64,000 bases of DNA from Angiostrongylus vasorum (lineage: Eukaryota > Nematoda > Chromadorea > Rhabditida > Metastrongylidae): positions 1-64,000 of the forward strand of contig JADANN010000092.1 of the NCBI GenBank assembly GCA_018806985.1, read 5' to 3'. Of the stretch, positions 1 to 11,824 are shown piece by piece. Position numbers and translations under genes: made by a program. Position 1 is the first letter of the stretch. The number at the start of each line of letters is the position of its first letter. The notes beneath the pieces are model-generated. The model was not told where the DNA came from, did no database searches, and worked only from the letters and a program-made list of their open reading frames with translations.

Positions 1-1032
1 CTTTTCTCATGTATGGATGAAAAGGGTCTCAAGAAAGAGCTGTGTTTCCATTTAGAGCGATAGCTCTTTACTAGACTTCTCAAGTAGAAAGTGTTCACTT
101 CCTGCTTCACGAACTATCTCATTACCACGTTCGTTCCAAAGCCGTCGAATGTATTTTCGAATCCGGCAAACGTTAGAACTCTGTGCAGATGGTATTCTCA
201 ACATACAACTACAACCTACAAACGGTTTAAACACGCTCTGTAGGCGAAATGCCTTTCGAAATACGGTTTCATGTGCTGTTTGATTTTCCAAAACTCTATA
301 TATGTGCGAGATCACAATCTTCGTGGTCTGCCATTAAAATCCACTCAAGCAAATCGTGCAGTAGTGGAGTATTATCGAAGGTCACCACTATAGTCGCTCG
401 TTTTCGGTGGAATAGCCACGAGCGGCAGTATACTAGTCCGTCTTTTTCCTGTGTAGGTATATTGTCACAGGGATTGCGAAAGTTCATGCAGTATGGAACT
501 TGTAGTTTGAAGCAAGTTTTTAATGTATGGGAGTGTTGAGCTGCCTATTTTCGTGCTTTCGACCGCAACTCAAACTTCTTAGGAAAGGTTCCAGGTATTT
601 TTCTCGACCACTTATTTCAAGGGTTAGAATAGGAATTTTGGAACTAGACAGACCAGGATGAGACTCTTCCGTCTTGAACCCCGTTTCACGGTGCCAAGTG
701 ATGATTTATGCGTCTTTGTCCTTTAGTGTGCTGATTGTAGAGCATTATGCTCGCATCTTATCGACACCTCTGCACTCCTTTTCTAAGGCGGTATTAACCT
801 TTTTTCGCCTGTGCTGATGTATCTCTTACAGAGATCTCCCGCAGCTGACAATTATTACCTGCCGTGTGAATTCCTTAGGACATTCAAAAAACCGACTTTC
901 TATGAACCTCGGCATAGATAGTTGATGTATTTATTTATTTATATTATCTAATAAACTGATCATCTCTAGCTGAGGCGAGGTTGGTTTTGGTCTTCGTTGT
1001 CGTTGTCGTTGTTATTGGTATTGTTGGTCGAT

Positions 1033-1067
1033 GGCTCACGTTTCGGCGATTTCGCGTTCCTCAGAGC
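1033..1067 (-). ncRNA. Hammerhead-like ribozyme motif, PLE-A 3' region
   Basis: On the minus strand it reads CUGAGGA, then a short hairpin (GCG/CGC stem), then GAAACGU. This is the order of the hammerhead catalytic core. The base after GU is G, where the known cleavage site needs A, C or U, so this copy is probably inactive. It lies directly downstream of the intron-like segment. Hammerhead motifs are known in PLE terminal regions; activity here is inference. Confidence 0.5.
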
Positions 1068-1181
1068 CTGGACGTATTTTTATATTAGAAAACTTTAATT
1101 ATTCAGCGGATGAAAAGGCCAAAGTATTAATGAAGATCAAACTTTTAAATAGACGCAATGTTGAACAGAAAGGCTACTCAC
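1068..1181 (-). other. Intron-like segment in PLE-A 3' untranslated region
   Basis: On the minus strand it begins CACG|GTGAGT and ends GTCCAG|GCTCTG, with a length of about 114 nt. The same position carries an intron in the 48-kb copy and lacks one in the 28-kb copy. This supports a real spliceosomal intron downstream of the stop codon. Confidence 0.65.
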
Positions 1182-1268
1182 CGTGACTTCACGAGTGGGA
1201 CTGGTCCACGCGTTGTTCACGTGGGGTCGCGAGCAAGACACACCCCAGGGTCAAAATATCATTTTGAA

Positions 1269-3030
1269 TTAGGGCGCCAGGTCACGTGTGATAGTGAGGA
1301 ATTCGCCTTTCTGGTTCATCTTTGGATTTTTGAAATTTATCCAAAACGCCCCAAGGGTGCGGGTTGATGTTTTCGATTCATGCGCTAGAATCCGCACAGT
1401 CACTTCAAAATCATCGCCGTTGCGCTTTTTGTGCCCTAAGCGTACCTAGAAGAGTGTTTTGACGAATTTTAACTTTCCAATTTAGGTGTTCTTTTATGCG
1501 GACACAAAGTGCTGTACCCGTTTCCCCAATATATTCCTCACCGCATGCGTTACATGAGATAAAGTATATTATACCTGAACTCATGCAATCCCCATCTCTT
1601 CCGTTAGGGATCATACAGTTTTCTGAGCTCCACAAACGATCATAGAGACGGTTGCGAACTAACTGGCGGCGTAGGGTATTGGCTGGAAGGCCAGTAATCG
1701 CTGCATAGTTTTCAAGACCACTTTTCCTTAAGCACCTCTTAGTGGCGGAACTTATTTAATTTGGTAGGAAGGGTAGCCTAGAATGGATCTTACTTACGTT
1801 CTCCACGTTATTTTGGGGAACAATTCTACCTTCTTGTCTGACGCGAGTGGCTTTTGCTTCGTGGCCAATGGAGATTGCTATTTTTTCATGTCAGGTTTAG
1901 CGATTCCTTCCTTTCCTCTTCTCCTGTGCACACATTTTTAGCCGTACGGTACATGTTTTCGATAAGTGCTTTTTTCATGAGTGAAGGACGAGAAGAGAAG
2001 TAGTGAACTAGTATATTTTTACTACTTGGCTTACGATACCATTTTATTATATATCCACTTTCTGAGAGCTTTATTTGGATGTTTAAGAATGGAAGCCACT
2101 TCTCAGTCGGTTTTTCCTCTGTAAATTTTATATACTCTGACTGTCGGTTTAACAATTCAAAGCACTCATCCATCTGTTCTTGTGTGGAAAAGGCGATGAA
2201 GCAGTCGTCTATGTATCGACAGTAGAGTAAGGGTCGGTGATCGAGAACTGGAGCTTCCACCATAAACATGAAAGCGATGGCAAGCCTTGGTGCTAAACGC
2301 TGTCCCATGGCCATTCCTCTAATTTGTACAAAATACTTCCCAGACCACCTTAAGATTGAACAACTAAGACACTGTTTTAAGAGAGTCATCAGTTGTGCAG
2401 TCGACAAGCCGTACATTTTTACTTTCTTCTCGTGTTCTACGAGCAACTCGAGAATGGCTTGCATTTTTGGAGTCATTCGATACGTTGGTATAAAGTGAAG
2501 CAACATCGAATGACTCCATTACATGCGCGCTGTTTGGTTGCGCTCACCGTAGGTGGTCTAGAAATATTTTGGTGTTGGGTAAATGGGTTAGAATGAGTTT
2601 TAGCAACAGGGTCACGATAAGGTTTAGGAACCCCGTTATTCTATCCGTTGGCCCGCCTATACAATTGATGATATGTCTAACTTTAATTGATGATGGGTTC
2701 GTCGACGTAATGTCATCAGTTGAAGTAAGCTGATGTGTTTTAATAAGCAAGTAAAGGACAGGACAAATTGGATTTGTCCTTAGAACATTGTTAACTTTGC
2801 TGTTTTTTGAGCAACGCTATCATGCAAGAGATGCGTTTCAAGGTACTCAATTAGAAAACTGAGATGTGTTCGATACAAGGTGCAAAGTCCTTCGACCAGT
2901 ATTTTTTCATTGATCAGCCTGCCATACGTTTGTTGGCGCGTATGATAGCAGAAGAGTTTTTGTTCAGAAGTGATACCATCATGGACGTCCTTTAATTCTT
3001 CACCGATTGCAGGAGTTCTATTCCAACGCA
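1269..3030 (-). pseudogene. PLE reverse transcriptase / GIY-YIG endonuclease, broken
   Basis: On the minus strand the pieces are, in order: an N-terminal segment (3,031-2,780, starting MRWNRTPAIGEEL), RT fingers (2,750-2,544), then RT palm (2,506-1,886). The palm has a SFDVASLYTNV motif, AMGQRLAP, and the catalytic box YCRYIDDCF with two aspartates. The GIY-YIG part follows (1,635-1,269) with GIIYFISC, EEYIGETG and VRIKEHL. A TGA separates the fingers from the palm (at the mirrored site 37,946) and more frame breaks precede the endonuclease, so no intact protein is made. This is a different PLE lineage from the copies at 26.8 and 46.8 kb: the motifs are the same but many residues differ. The mirror copy at 37,462-39,224 shares the main defects. 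Confidence 0.85.
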
Positions 3031-3059
3031 TGGCTCACACCTCTGCAAGGGAGATGGTA

Positions 3060-4230
3060 GTAATTGGCTGCACTAAAGAGTGATGGGACAAAGGAGGTGC
3101 AATGAAGTCCTTATCTTCTACTTGTTAGGTTATCATCGATCTCCGCTTGAGTTGTACGGTTATACGATTTATACACTGGTTTGTGATTAATTATTAAAGT
3201 GACGGCTTTTTTTTATTACGGAGGTCAAGGACGGAGGATGGTGCTAGGGTTCCTGATGGCTATACTATCACTTTGAAATTAGTATCCACAAGCGTCAAGA
3301 CTGATGGAAAGATCGGCGTTTGAGCGAAATGTCCTATGTCGTAACTACAGATTAAGAAGAGCATACACGGCATGTCGTGGACGTGTTGTTCCTATCCGGA
3401 TTTTTATCTCTTACCATCTGTTGTCGGATTCAGGTTTTCAGATCGTCCTCATGCGGTGGGGGCGACTAATTCGCTGCCGTTACAGCAACCGCTCTGGTCC
3501 TAAAAACTTCCAAATTTGAAGGTAGCAAATTCCCTTCAGTACACAAGTGGGGTCAAATTCTTGTGGTGATCTGGGACCACCACAGCGCATTGCCTTTGAT
3601 TTTTACAAAAAATCACGCTCGACCAGCAATCAACGTGCTACTGAACAAAGAAAGCGGAGGTTCGAGATTCAGCCGAAGCCACATAATCACTCGATCGCAT
3701 TTCTAGTTGATGGTTTCATAACAATGAAATAAATGGAAGGAGTCCTGAGGTTCGCTAGTGTAGTCATTCTAAAGCTATCCGATCAATAATTCGTCACAAC
3801 AATGCCTTAACTTTTATTGTTGAGTACTCTGTGGAATCAAGCGACAACGATGTTAGGTGTGAGCAGAACTATTTCGATATATTTCTTATACTCAAGCAAC
3901 TCATCGCGTTTTTTTCAGTGTACGGTTTATTGAAACACCTAATGGATTGACGTTCTTCTGATCGATATGGGTAGCAATGCGACGAGATGGTTGGTTGACC
4001 GGCGTGATCGATAAGGCCGACAGGTGGAATTACTTGTTAAAGTGTGAGAAAGTCAAGGTGACACAATTCATCAACGTGTTCAAATACGCGTATACGTGTT
4101 TTTTGTTCGTTTAAGTTATCGATTTCCAGCATGGCTAAAGAAGTCATTTCCACTTCACTGAGGTGAAGGGACTCTCAACGTCTTAGCAAAGAATCTGATC
4201 TACAGAGTCCCGCGACGTCAGGTGAGTCTT
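3060..4230. other. No recognisable gene (arm A)
   Basis: Only short, low-confidence ORFs occur here and in its mirror at about 36,270-37,440. Nothing was recognised as a domain, RNA gene or terminal repeat. Confidence 0.5.
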
Positions 4231-4680
4231 ATAATTATTTGTTTTTTGTTCCATAACTTGCCATCTCCTGTGTCACACTGTGCGGTTCCCAGCATTTCTT
4301 GCATTCGATCCCTTTTCTCTCATCCACCATCCACAACTGGCTCCGACCTTTTTTTGGGTGTGCGCTCGGCTGCTCCTTAAGGACTTTTTTCAATTTGGCC
4401 ACGAATATTGTTGATTGCTGATCGAGATTCTCCCTATAATCCTGGGAAAGCCGTGGCAAGGCTTGCCACGTGGATCAGAGAGAGTGAGATTGCCCTGACA
4501 AGGTGACTGGAGCTGCTTTACCAGCCACGGAGGGATCAGAGGCTTGGGTGCTCCGGGGTGCGGTCGAACTAGAATCGAGGTAGGTAAGGCCGTCTGTTTG
4601 ATGAACAGTTTCACAACCGCTGTACCTTACCCGCTCCCGCATTCCAGTGGATGCTAGGATGACTCAACTGACGAAAGGAA
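4230..4680. repeat. Unclassified GC-richer repeat-like block
   Basis: This block is clearly less AT-rich than its flanks and contains an internal palindrome (GGCAAGGCTTGCCACG). The only other copy seen in the window is the IR1 mirror at about 35,820-36,270. I see no coding signature. It could be a short dispersed element, but nothing in this window proves that. Confidence 0.3.
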
Positions 4681-5439
4681 ACCCCACACGTTAACGAGAA
4701 TTTTCCGTGAAGTTGTGTTTTGTTGACAAAGTCGCCGTCCTTTCGAAAAGCACCAGAAAAGCAATGATGGTGTTAAAAGATCTCAATTCAGTGGAAAGGA
4801 GGAATAAGGTTGCGCATAAATGGCATAATTGGAAGGAAACCTAGTCGGTGAAATACCCAGGACGTTATCCTAGATGAAAAGAAATGGAGAGCTCTGTGAT
4901 TAGACACCAGATCCTACATGCATCTAGCGCGTTCAATGGACGATGGAGAATACATGAAGAGGAAACTACAATGAAGGAGGACATCATGAAGTAAGTTTAA
5001 GAGTCTTTCATAGAAACCATTGAACAGTTGATGGAGATGAAGTTCCGCATCCGTAACTTTGACTCAGCGGTCCTCCCAGCTTTCAGCTTTGATGCGGAAG
5101 TGTAGGTTAACATTTTTTTCGAAGGAAAAAGGAGTATATGGTAGATCCACGCCAGAGTGGAGGAACGAACATCTTCAAGGGCGATCGTCTAAAAGAATAG
5201 AAAAAGAGGTTCTTTTGGTTCGCATAGACAGGCTGGAAGGATATTTGAAAGCCATTTATGGACAATGAAGTGATAATAGAACAGGTCAACATGATGGAAC
5301 ATGACATAACTGTGGACAACGATTGCGATAAAATTAAACTATTGGAAAACATGTTGCGGTCCGCACCAGTTGTGAATGCAGGCAGTTCAAATATATACAT
5401 ATATATGTGTATAATACTCACTTGTAATATAATCGCACG

Positions 5440-5451
5440 TATTTAATATAC

Positions 5452-5484
<33 letters not shown>

Positions 5485-5505
5485 CATATATATATAATAC
5501 ATACG
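5440..5505. repeat. TA-rich microsatellite
   Basis: Alternating TA/CATATA tract. It is mirrored near 34,985-35,050. Further TA runs lie at 5,920-5,945 and 6,178-6,203. Confidence 0.9.
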
Positions 5506-5514
5506 TATGATAAT

Positions 5515-5895
5515 ATACTTACTTGGTACTTGATACTTGAATGGACCGTCCTCACTGGTTGTGCGGGCCCCAGCATAATCTCCATTTTTCGGGGATTTGC
5601 TGGTTAAGCCATTGTGGTTCCCTGGAATGCCAAGGTCAACCTGGCCAAAGTCTGCCCCAGGCCTTCACCACCACGGGCAGTGGCAGCCCTTATGGATCAA
5701 AGGGAGATTTGCCACCATGCGACTTTCGTACCAGGACGGTGATGGACCCTGGTATTGGTTTACTCTTAGCTAGGCTGTCTGATGGAAACGCCGGACTCGT
5801 TCTCAGCTTGGGAGACCTTGCCAGGGGATGAATCCTCCGCTGTACATCGCAGTTCGACACCTAGAAACACCTCCCAGCCACTACGAGGCATTAAA
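5515..5895 (+). repeat. Dispersed repeat family R2 (about 380 bp)
   Basis: It starts with TACTT-type units (TACTTGGTACTTGATACTTG) and ends near CTCCCAGCCACTACGAGGC. Other copies are at 21,930-22,210, 60,060-60,445, and on the minus strand at 24,905-25,180, 34,600-34,975 and 53,665-54,040. Simple units at one end suggest a retroposed short element whose 3' tail would be AAGTA-like on the other strand. The ORF it carries (GDLPPCDFRTRTVMD) recurs with frame changes between copies, so I do not call it a gene. Confidence 0.8.
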
Positions 5896-6299
5896 GTGTT
5901 GGGAGGATGTGATAATATAACATAATATATATATATATATATAATTGATTAAGATTATCGAATCAGTCTCCGTTCTAATTAGTGGTAGTTTTTATATACT
6001 TGGTTAGTGGTTTGCGCTTACAAATATGTTCTAATTTCAGAAAAATATCCAGATGACGTATCAACTGTCCGAAGGTTCTCACCTGTCAATACCGCAAGAG
6101 GAAGAGATCGAGGACGTAGAAGGGGCAGATCGACTCCAATAATAGTCGATAATATATATAATCGGTTAAGATTACACATATATATATATATATATATATG
6201 CATATACATATACTATATTACATATATGTATGTTGTATGGATTCTTTTTATTTTATGTAATATGGGTATAATAATATAATACAATAATAGTAGAGAAAA

Positions 6300-6590
6300 C
6301 TGTTGGGAGTGTTCATCAACGTTGTGTTCTATTTTGGACTCCGTGTGCACATGGCTGTTTACCATGGTATGTTCCCAAAGACGGAGAGAACGTCGAAAAA
6401 TGCGGATGTCCTAAGAGGTGCACCAACGTTCGCCACCTCTACGACCCGTTTTATCGGCCTTTCTGTCGGTCTCACGGCTGAAGGTTGTCTTCCTGTTAAC
6501 CTGAGAAGACGAGAAAGGATCACACTGAATCAAACCCACCTTCACGTGTATTACGATTCAGAAGCGTCTCATTAAACGTTTTTTACCAAC
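6300..6590. other. Short open stretch, not identified
   Basis: A 90-codon frame runs 6,303-6,575 and is duplicated at 33,918-34,190 (minus). It has no motif I recognise and adjoins mariner-derived sequence. It may be non-coding. Confidence 0.25.
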
Positions 6591-6964
6591 TAGCTGATGG
6601 TTAATATTGACATAAGACGTGAGGATTTTCCATTGTTTGTACACTATCACCTTTTCTTTTTCAACTTTATTTGATTTCTTTCGGATTTTTAAAGGAACCC
6701 ACATTTACTTACGTAAATGTGCCGTTTGGGACAGTGGTTGACAGTGTTGTGGTCTCCCCAATTCTCTTCGATTTTTGTGTGCCATCACAACTCGGAGTTA
6801 GGTTTCTGTAGTGATGCTTTACACAAGTTGTTCAGAAATAAATCAGCGTTTTCAACCATGTTATTTAAAAATGCCATAACTTTTTTTCAAACAGAACTTT
6901 ATTAATCGAAATGAAAACCATTTGAATATGCATATTTGTGCCAAGAGAAGTGGATTTATTTATT

Positions 6965-7210
6965 CTATTTGCCTAAAGTTCTGGACGATTCTAAGCGATG
7001 AAATCGTTGAAGGTATTTTTTGTCATCGTGGTTGTTAAAGCATTTCTCGCGCAGAAAGTTGTCAAGGTGCTTGAAGAAGTGATAGTCGGCAGGCGAGAAA
7101 TCTGGACAATATGGCAGATAAGGCAAAGCTTCGTAGCCCAACTCGTTCAACTTCTGCAGCGCTGGTTCCGTAGCGTGAGGTCGGGCGTTGTGGTGGAGAA
7201 GGATTGGTCC
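6965..7210 (-). pseudogene. Mariner transposase C-terminal fragment
   Basis: On the minus strand it encodes LLHHNARPH, then NELGYEALPYLPYCPDFSPADYHFFKHLDNFL. This is the C-terminal catalytic half of a mariner-family (DD34D) transposase. The family has HDNARPH, where D is the second catalytic aspartate. Here that D is H, so the enzyme would be dead. The third aspartate (SPADYHFF) is kept. About two thirds of the N-terminus is missing and the frame shifts near 7,150. Mirror copy: 33,288-33,533. Confidence 0.85.
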
Positions 7211-7242
7211 TTAATTAAACAAACTGGGTGAGAGAAAGGAGA

Positions 7243-7345
7243 AGCAAAGCCTCAGTGGTGCAGTGGGTAACACGTGAACCCCTGGAAAGGGTAATCACGG
7301 ACTCGAATCTGAGCTGCGATGAGACCGAGATTTGCGAATAATTCA
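7243..7345 (+). repeat. tRNA-derived SINE-like head
   Basis: GCCTCAGTGGTGCAGTGGG resembles a polymerase III A box and GGACTCGAATCTGA resembles a B box. No acceptor stem or cloverleaf closes around them, so it is SINE-like and not a tRNA gene. The downstream part (ATTTGCGAATAATTCAGCG) resembles the S2 repeats at 50.2 and 52.4 kb. Mirror: 33,145-33,250. Confidence 0.6.
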
Positions 7346-7419
7346 GCGTCATTGTTGTTGTATTTCACATAATACTCGACTGTGAAAAAAAATGATAGGT
7401 TGTGGATATAAAGATAAAT

Positions 7420-7900
7420 AAGAATTAAGCGTTTTGATTAAAAAACTAATTGGCTATCCATTCGCAAGATCCGAGACAGAGCGCCATCCTTTAAATTAAA
7501 TCTTTTATAGACTAACGAATGAAGATTGGTAACAATTAGAAGAAAACAACTCTTCGGCCAACATGAAAACGACATTCAATATAATTTAGTGGAATAGTTC
7601 TCTAAACTTGTGTGCTACAATGTTGCTGTTTTTTTTCTTTTCTGTGAACGGTGTCATTGTGACGATAATATAAATCACTAACTTTATTCCGATACTTCAT
7701 TATTGGCCTTCTGCGTCGTTGTTAAGAAGTCGGCCACTCATAACGAAGGATTCACTGCCAAAAAAGATTCTTCTCTGGGATCGGAATGGTGGTGAAGACG
7801 TTGAGACGCCTTAGTAACGCTAAGTCAGGTCGGCTGAAGGGAATCAAGTGCCAAGATCGCAAAAGGTCATCCCTCAGTGTTGCGCACCCTGAATGCTCCT
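7420..7900 (+). repeat. Segment copied a third time at 28,561-29,038
   Basis: This non-coding AT-rich block occurs here, inverted in the right arm (about 32,600-33,080), and again in direct orientation at 28,561-29,038. No transposon termini are visible at its ends. 7,900-8,400 is also without a recognisable gene. Confidence 0.85.
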
Positions 7901-8424
7901 GTCCATGACGTCTGTAGGTAAGAGGATCAGTGAGGGGCCAAAAAATCTTGTTTCACGCAGGACATCACAGAAACTGGATCTAACAAACACACACTGGGCA
8001 CAGCATGGAGATAGTTTGATGGTTTACAGGTATAATACCAGAACGCGCCATAATAAGGAAATATAACAGAAAATCCTACACCAACTTTAAGTTACACAAT
8101 TCCTAACCCAAACCCTAGAACATCTCTAGAGAAAAAACTATATGGAACTTTTTCTCTCTGAGGTTCGAGTTGCTACAGAAAGCACGGAAAAAAGGAGCAG
8201 CTCTAGTACTTCACGGTATTATTAATAATATCCATACATTAATATCAATAATACAAACGAATTCTATCGAACTGGAAGCGATAAACTACTTATTGTTCTG
8301 GCCGAAATTGAACAGATAATCTTCCACTTATTTTTTAATCTCCTTGTGGCTCATATAACTCATTAGTTAGAGGTGCCTCGCACTGGATCGAACGGTGAGG
8401 CGATATCACGCCCCGGACTTATCA

Positions 8425-8640
8425 AACCTCAATTGCTACGAGTTCGAAACATGGCACCGGTGCCAGCCCCTGTCTGAAAGGGCAAAAACAGCGATTCCAT
8501 GCGCCGATAGGCAATTTGAAGTCGATGTGCAGGGCCAGACAGGCATGCAATAACCTCTACGATGAGAAGAATTGGGTTCAATACACGACACATCCCGCCA
8601 TTATTGATCAACGCTAAACGACTCTTTTCAATCATTCTTG
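8425..8640 (+). repeat. Diverged S1 SINE-like repeat
   Basis: The order of blocks matches the S1 family body: GTGCCAG-CTGTCTGA, CCATGCGCCGATAGGC, then ATTGATCAACGC near the 3' end. The head is degraded. Mirror: 31,861-32,075. Confidence 0.5.
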
Positions 8641-8689
8641 CAACTTCAAACATTATCCAGTTAAAAAAAATTTTTCTGGAGCCCAACAA

Positions 8690-9132
8690 AATGCAGATGA
8701 AAATTATGTTACAAATAAACCAGAAAAAATCCCAATTCATGAAAAACACCTTTTGTGAAATAAAACATCTTCCAGGATGGATCACCAGTTGAGAATACTT
8801 CACCTAACGTATTAACTTTGTTGTTCAATGGATGTGATAACGACTTAAAAGAAGCTATAGAAAAAAATGAGCAGTATGGGCCGCACTCGGACGTCCCACA
8901 AATCAGCTTACTGATCCACAGACTTACACCCTCAGTTTTTGACGCAACGATTATTCCAACGCTATGCTACGTAGCAGAAACATGGGCCCATGCTTCAGTT
9001 ATATCGATGACCTTGCAAAAAAATACATACACACACAGGGCTCTTAAACGACGTTTTCCGAAGATGACTCGGTACACTCGATACATTCAGAGAGTGTTCT
9101 CAAACATTTTTTATGAAACAGATCTTAGCTAA
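8690..9132 (+). pseudogene. RTE-like LINE ORF, post-RT C-terminal fragment
   Basis: Out-of-frame pieces encode LQINQKKSQFMKNTFCE, then NDLKEAIEKN, then IIPTLCYVAETWAHAS and THRALKRRFPKMTRYTR. These match the order of post-RT blocks in nematode RTE-like LINEs as I know them (xINxKKTQFMKN, then a block ending in LPALCYAAETW, then a THRALER block). The upstream RT and endonuclease are absent. Mirror copy: 31,365-31,815 (minus). A further piece lies in the IR2 loop at 23,763-23,968. Confidence 0.7.
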
Positions 9133-10558
9133 TACTTCTTCCATACACCTTCGGTGCTCATTGTGCTGATTGTATATCGCTTCCACCCCTTCACATGTGT
9201 TACGAAATCGTTCTATCAGTGTCATCTGGATGGCACAGGCAATATAGAAAGGTCAGAACAGCTTTCTGACTAGCAGCGTTCTCTGATGCATCTTCAGTGC
9301 AAAATAAAGACGTTGTTCAGCTCACATCTTTTTAAAGGGCGTGGACGGTCCTCGGTTTTCTATACAGCTTGGTACTCTATTCCACCCATCAGATTGGGGC
9401 AGCTGGGAAACCAAAGCTTCATCGTAATCACTTCGTCCAGAAGGAATGTAAAAGCACCTCTATTAACTATCCTTCCATCCGCGTAGGTACTGTTCTTACA
9501 GTCTTCACCACTTTGTTAATTAAGCTGTTAATTAATACAAGTAGTGTAGGTCTATCGTACGTTGCTCGCTCCAATCGGTGGGTTTCATAGTTGTTGCTTA
9601 TTCATACATAAATCTACCGTATTTGTCTATCTCGCCATATCGTTATTGCTGTCCTGGTCTGCTGTTGAGATAAATGTAGGGCTGCGTAAGTTCATGACAT
9701 ACTATATAGAAAAAAAGAGACACAAAAAACCCTCGTAGCAATGCCAAGCAAGAATGGATGGATAGAGTTTATCATCGTACTAAACTTTGGTAGAACGACA
9801 GCCCAATATTTGACTTTTCTTCGAAACTCGATGCCGCATTTTCATAACAACTTCATTTTTCACATCGATCGCAGCAAACCGGCACTGCAATTTAACTTCA
9901 AATGCCTTGTTTATAAGACAGTGAACCTCCAACAGTAATACTTTCGTATTATGCTAAGACACTGTATTAGCCAACGCTGCAACGCAGATAGGGTCGATTT
10001 AGAAAAATGGTGCCTTACAGATGTAACGCCATCTTCCTCTCGAACAACTCAATACTACGAAGCCATCTCCTTCGCAGTCCACCAGGACCACCGAGTCTCG
10101 AGCCCCAAATAAACAAGTACTGCTCAACTAATTATTCTGAACATTATTTAGTTATTCAATTCAAACCACGACCACTGACCATTTTCTACAATATCGAAAA
10201 CAGTTTTCGCAGTTCATATCTTTGAAGAATACCCACCATTCAAGATCCAGTGGTATACGCCCTCTGAATATGCATCAATGAGCAGTTCACATAATGATAC
10301 GATGATAGGTGGACGTATAGAACAACGAACTGATCTTGAGAGAACGAAAACGACTTCGAAAGCGACCACTGAGACGATGGGATCCTTTGTTTATTGCACT
10401 CGTTAGTCAACTATACTCACACCTGGAATCAAATTGAAGATCAGAATCGACAAACTAATGCGCATGCAAACATTCATGGAGAGCGGTTGCAAGACAGCGA
10501 AAGCGAATAGGTGAACTACTGAGTACCTGGGCAGCATGTGAAGAGAGCTAGCCTGAGT
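8862..10558. repeat. Unit X, a 1.7-kb block present four times in part or whole
   Basis: Beyond 9,132 no gene is recognised. The block also occurs inverted at about 29,941-31,636 and 22,259-23,967 and, partly, in direct orientation at 23,971-24,840. The 22-25 kb copies resemble each other more than they resemble this one. Edges do not show target-site duplications by eye. Confidence 0.8.
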
Positions 10559-10689
10559 TTTCAAGCACGTTATTGCTTGCTCTAGGAGATTTTTTATGCC
10601 TCACAAAAGTCATTATTTGCTGATTAGGGATGCGCTGACTCTCCAAGGTTTCCATGACTGTTTCTCTATCAGCTAAGTCTTTAGCTTCC

Positions 10690-11800
10690 GCTTTAAATCG
10701 ATGAAAGTGTGAGAGAGAGGGATCTGTCTTGTTCTCGCGATACCTCCATGAGTATTACGATCGTATTTAAATGGTCGACCACAGTGAACCCTTTGCAAAA
10801 GCCTGCTTGGTCATACGACTGTGCTTTTTTAGTGTTTTGTAAATCCTCTTTAGAATGATGGAAGTGAAGAGTTTATATACAACGGATAGCAAACTGCTTG
10901 GATGATAAGAGTAGATATCGTGAAGGTCGCTCTTTTTGAACAACGACACAATCTTGCTGGTATCCTGTTAGATGGGAAAACTTCATTCTAACTGCTAAAG
11001 TGTGAAGAGCTAGGACGGTGCGCTCACGAGGACTGGAAGAAGGTTGCCCAGATGTCCATATCTTATCCGTTCCGGACGAGGTGTTGTTCAATTCTACAGC
11101 GGCGAAAAGAGCATCTCGATTTCAGAAGAAAGATCTGGTAGGACGATGTATCCATCTTCCTTCATTTTATACGAAAAGCAAGCGAAAAATGCTGTTGAAG
11201 GGATCCTTTTAATAACTACGAATGAATTTCTCCTTTGTCTTTCTGAAGCTGTAATTGTTCCGTCCGGAAGTTGAAGCCCAACCAGCATTAGTTTTGTAAT
11301 TGGCGAAGTTTGGGTGGTCTTTGCGAATGCTTCTTCAAGCCTCTGCAGCTTCGTCCGTTGCCGATGTTCTTCTTTCTTCAAGAACAACTTTTATCGCTTT
11401 TCTAAACTGTTTTGCAAGTTAAAAAGTGAGTTGGCTCTTGTTTTTGGCTGAGGCGGTTCACGTTCACATATCAGCTGTAGTGCTCCTGATGACAGACTCC
11501 TCTTGGCATCATTCGAAGTCTTAGCTTTTAGCACAGCTCTAACGTGAAGACATCCAATGAACCGATCGCATTTTTTCGTTGGTCTTATGAGGAGTCGCAT
11601 CTTCCCAACAGCCCATCAACGAACTCGATGGATTACAGTTTGTGGTGGTTTTGAAACTTCGTTTTTGGATTTAGAAGCGTTTCTTTCTTTCCGCGAGAAG
11701 TGAAATCTTGCACACAGGAGACGATGGTCTCCTATGCAGAAATTCGGGACAACAACGCCATCAGCCGTGCAAGAACTTCTATTCACTATTATGTGGTTAT
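10690..11800 (-). pseudogene. RTE-like LINE, endonuclease end to RT start, broken
   Basis: On the minus strand, in order: VVPNFCIGDHRLLCARFHFSRK (around 11,770-11,700), the end of an APE-type endonuclease containing the DHRLL box; a pre-RT linker (11,600-11,391); LPDGTITASE and KEDGYIVLPDLSSE (11,387-11,094); then RT motifs FKKSDLHDIYSYHPSSLLSVVYKLFT (10,949-10,870) and FIDLK near 10,710. Frameshifts and stops break it throughout. The IR1 boundary at 10,999 falls within it, so the right arm keeps only the RT end (29,502-29,830). Confidence 0.75.
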
Positions 11801-11824
11801 TTCGTCATAGCCCCAAAAGGCCGA

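Larger units (their letters stand above)
886..3060 (-). mobile_element. Penelope-like element copy in left arm (PLE-A)
   Basis: Read on the minus strand, the element has a broken RT/GIY-YIG ORF (3,030 to 1,269), a 114-nt intron-like segment (1,181-1,068), a hammerhead-like motif (1,067-1,033) and a terminal stretch near 886-912. That terminal stretch (TGCCGAGGTT followed by AGAAAGTCGG) recurs at the 3' ends of the other PLE copies at 28.5, 39.6, 48.4 and 52.7 kb. PLEs are retroelements that use a telomerase-like RT and often a GIY-YIG nuclease. The 5' limit is not defined. Confidence 0.85.
4920..6180 (+). other. Exon-like segments of an unidentified gene fragment
   Basis: Several stretches look like exons. 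One ends ATGAA|GTAAGT near 4,987. Another follows a TTTCAG acceptor near 6,040 and encodes an arginine/glycine-rich stretch (RGRDRGRRRGRS). An open stretch at 5,110-5,390 encodes charged peptide in two overlapping frames (RIDRLEGYLKAIYG, then NEVIIEQVNMMEHD). A different repeat (5,515-5,895) and TA tracts interrupt it. It is duplicated in the right arm. I do not recognise the family. It could be a captured gene fragment or part of an unknown element. Confidence 0.25.
1..10999 (+). repeat. Inverted repeat IR1, left arm (about 11 kb)
   Basis: The whole stretch reappears as its reverse complement at 29,502-40,491. Position x pairs with roughly 40,500 minus x along the full length. By eye the arms differ only by scattered substitutions and one-base indels, often in homopolymers. 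The match reaches the first base of the window, so the arm may extend further left. Its inner end lies inside a LINE reverse transcriptase remnant near 10,999. Confidence 0.95.

Noticed and set aside
7243..7345. Possible tRNA gene
   Set aside because: A-box and B-box-like sequences are present, but no acceptor stem or cloverleaf can be drawn. The same holds for the heads at 15,993, 17,700, 50,160, 52,332 and 54,158.
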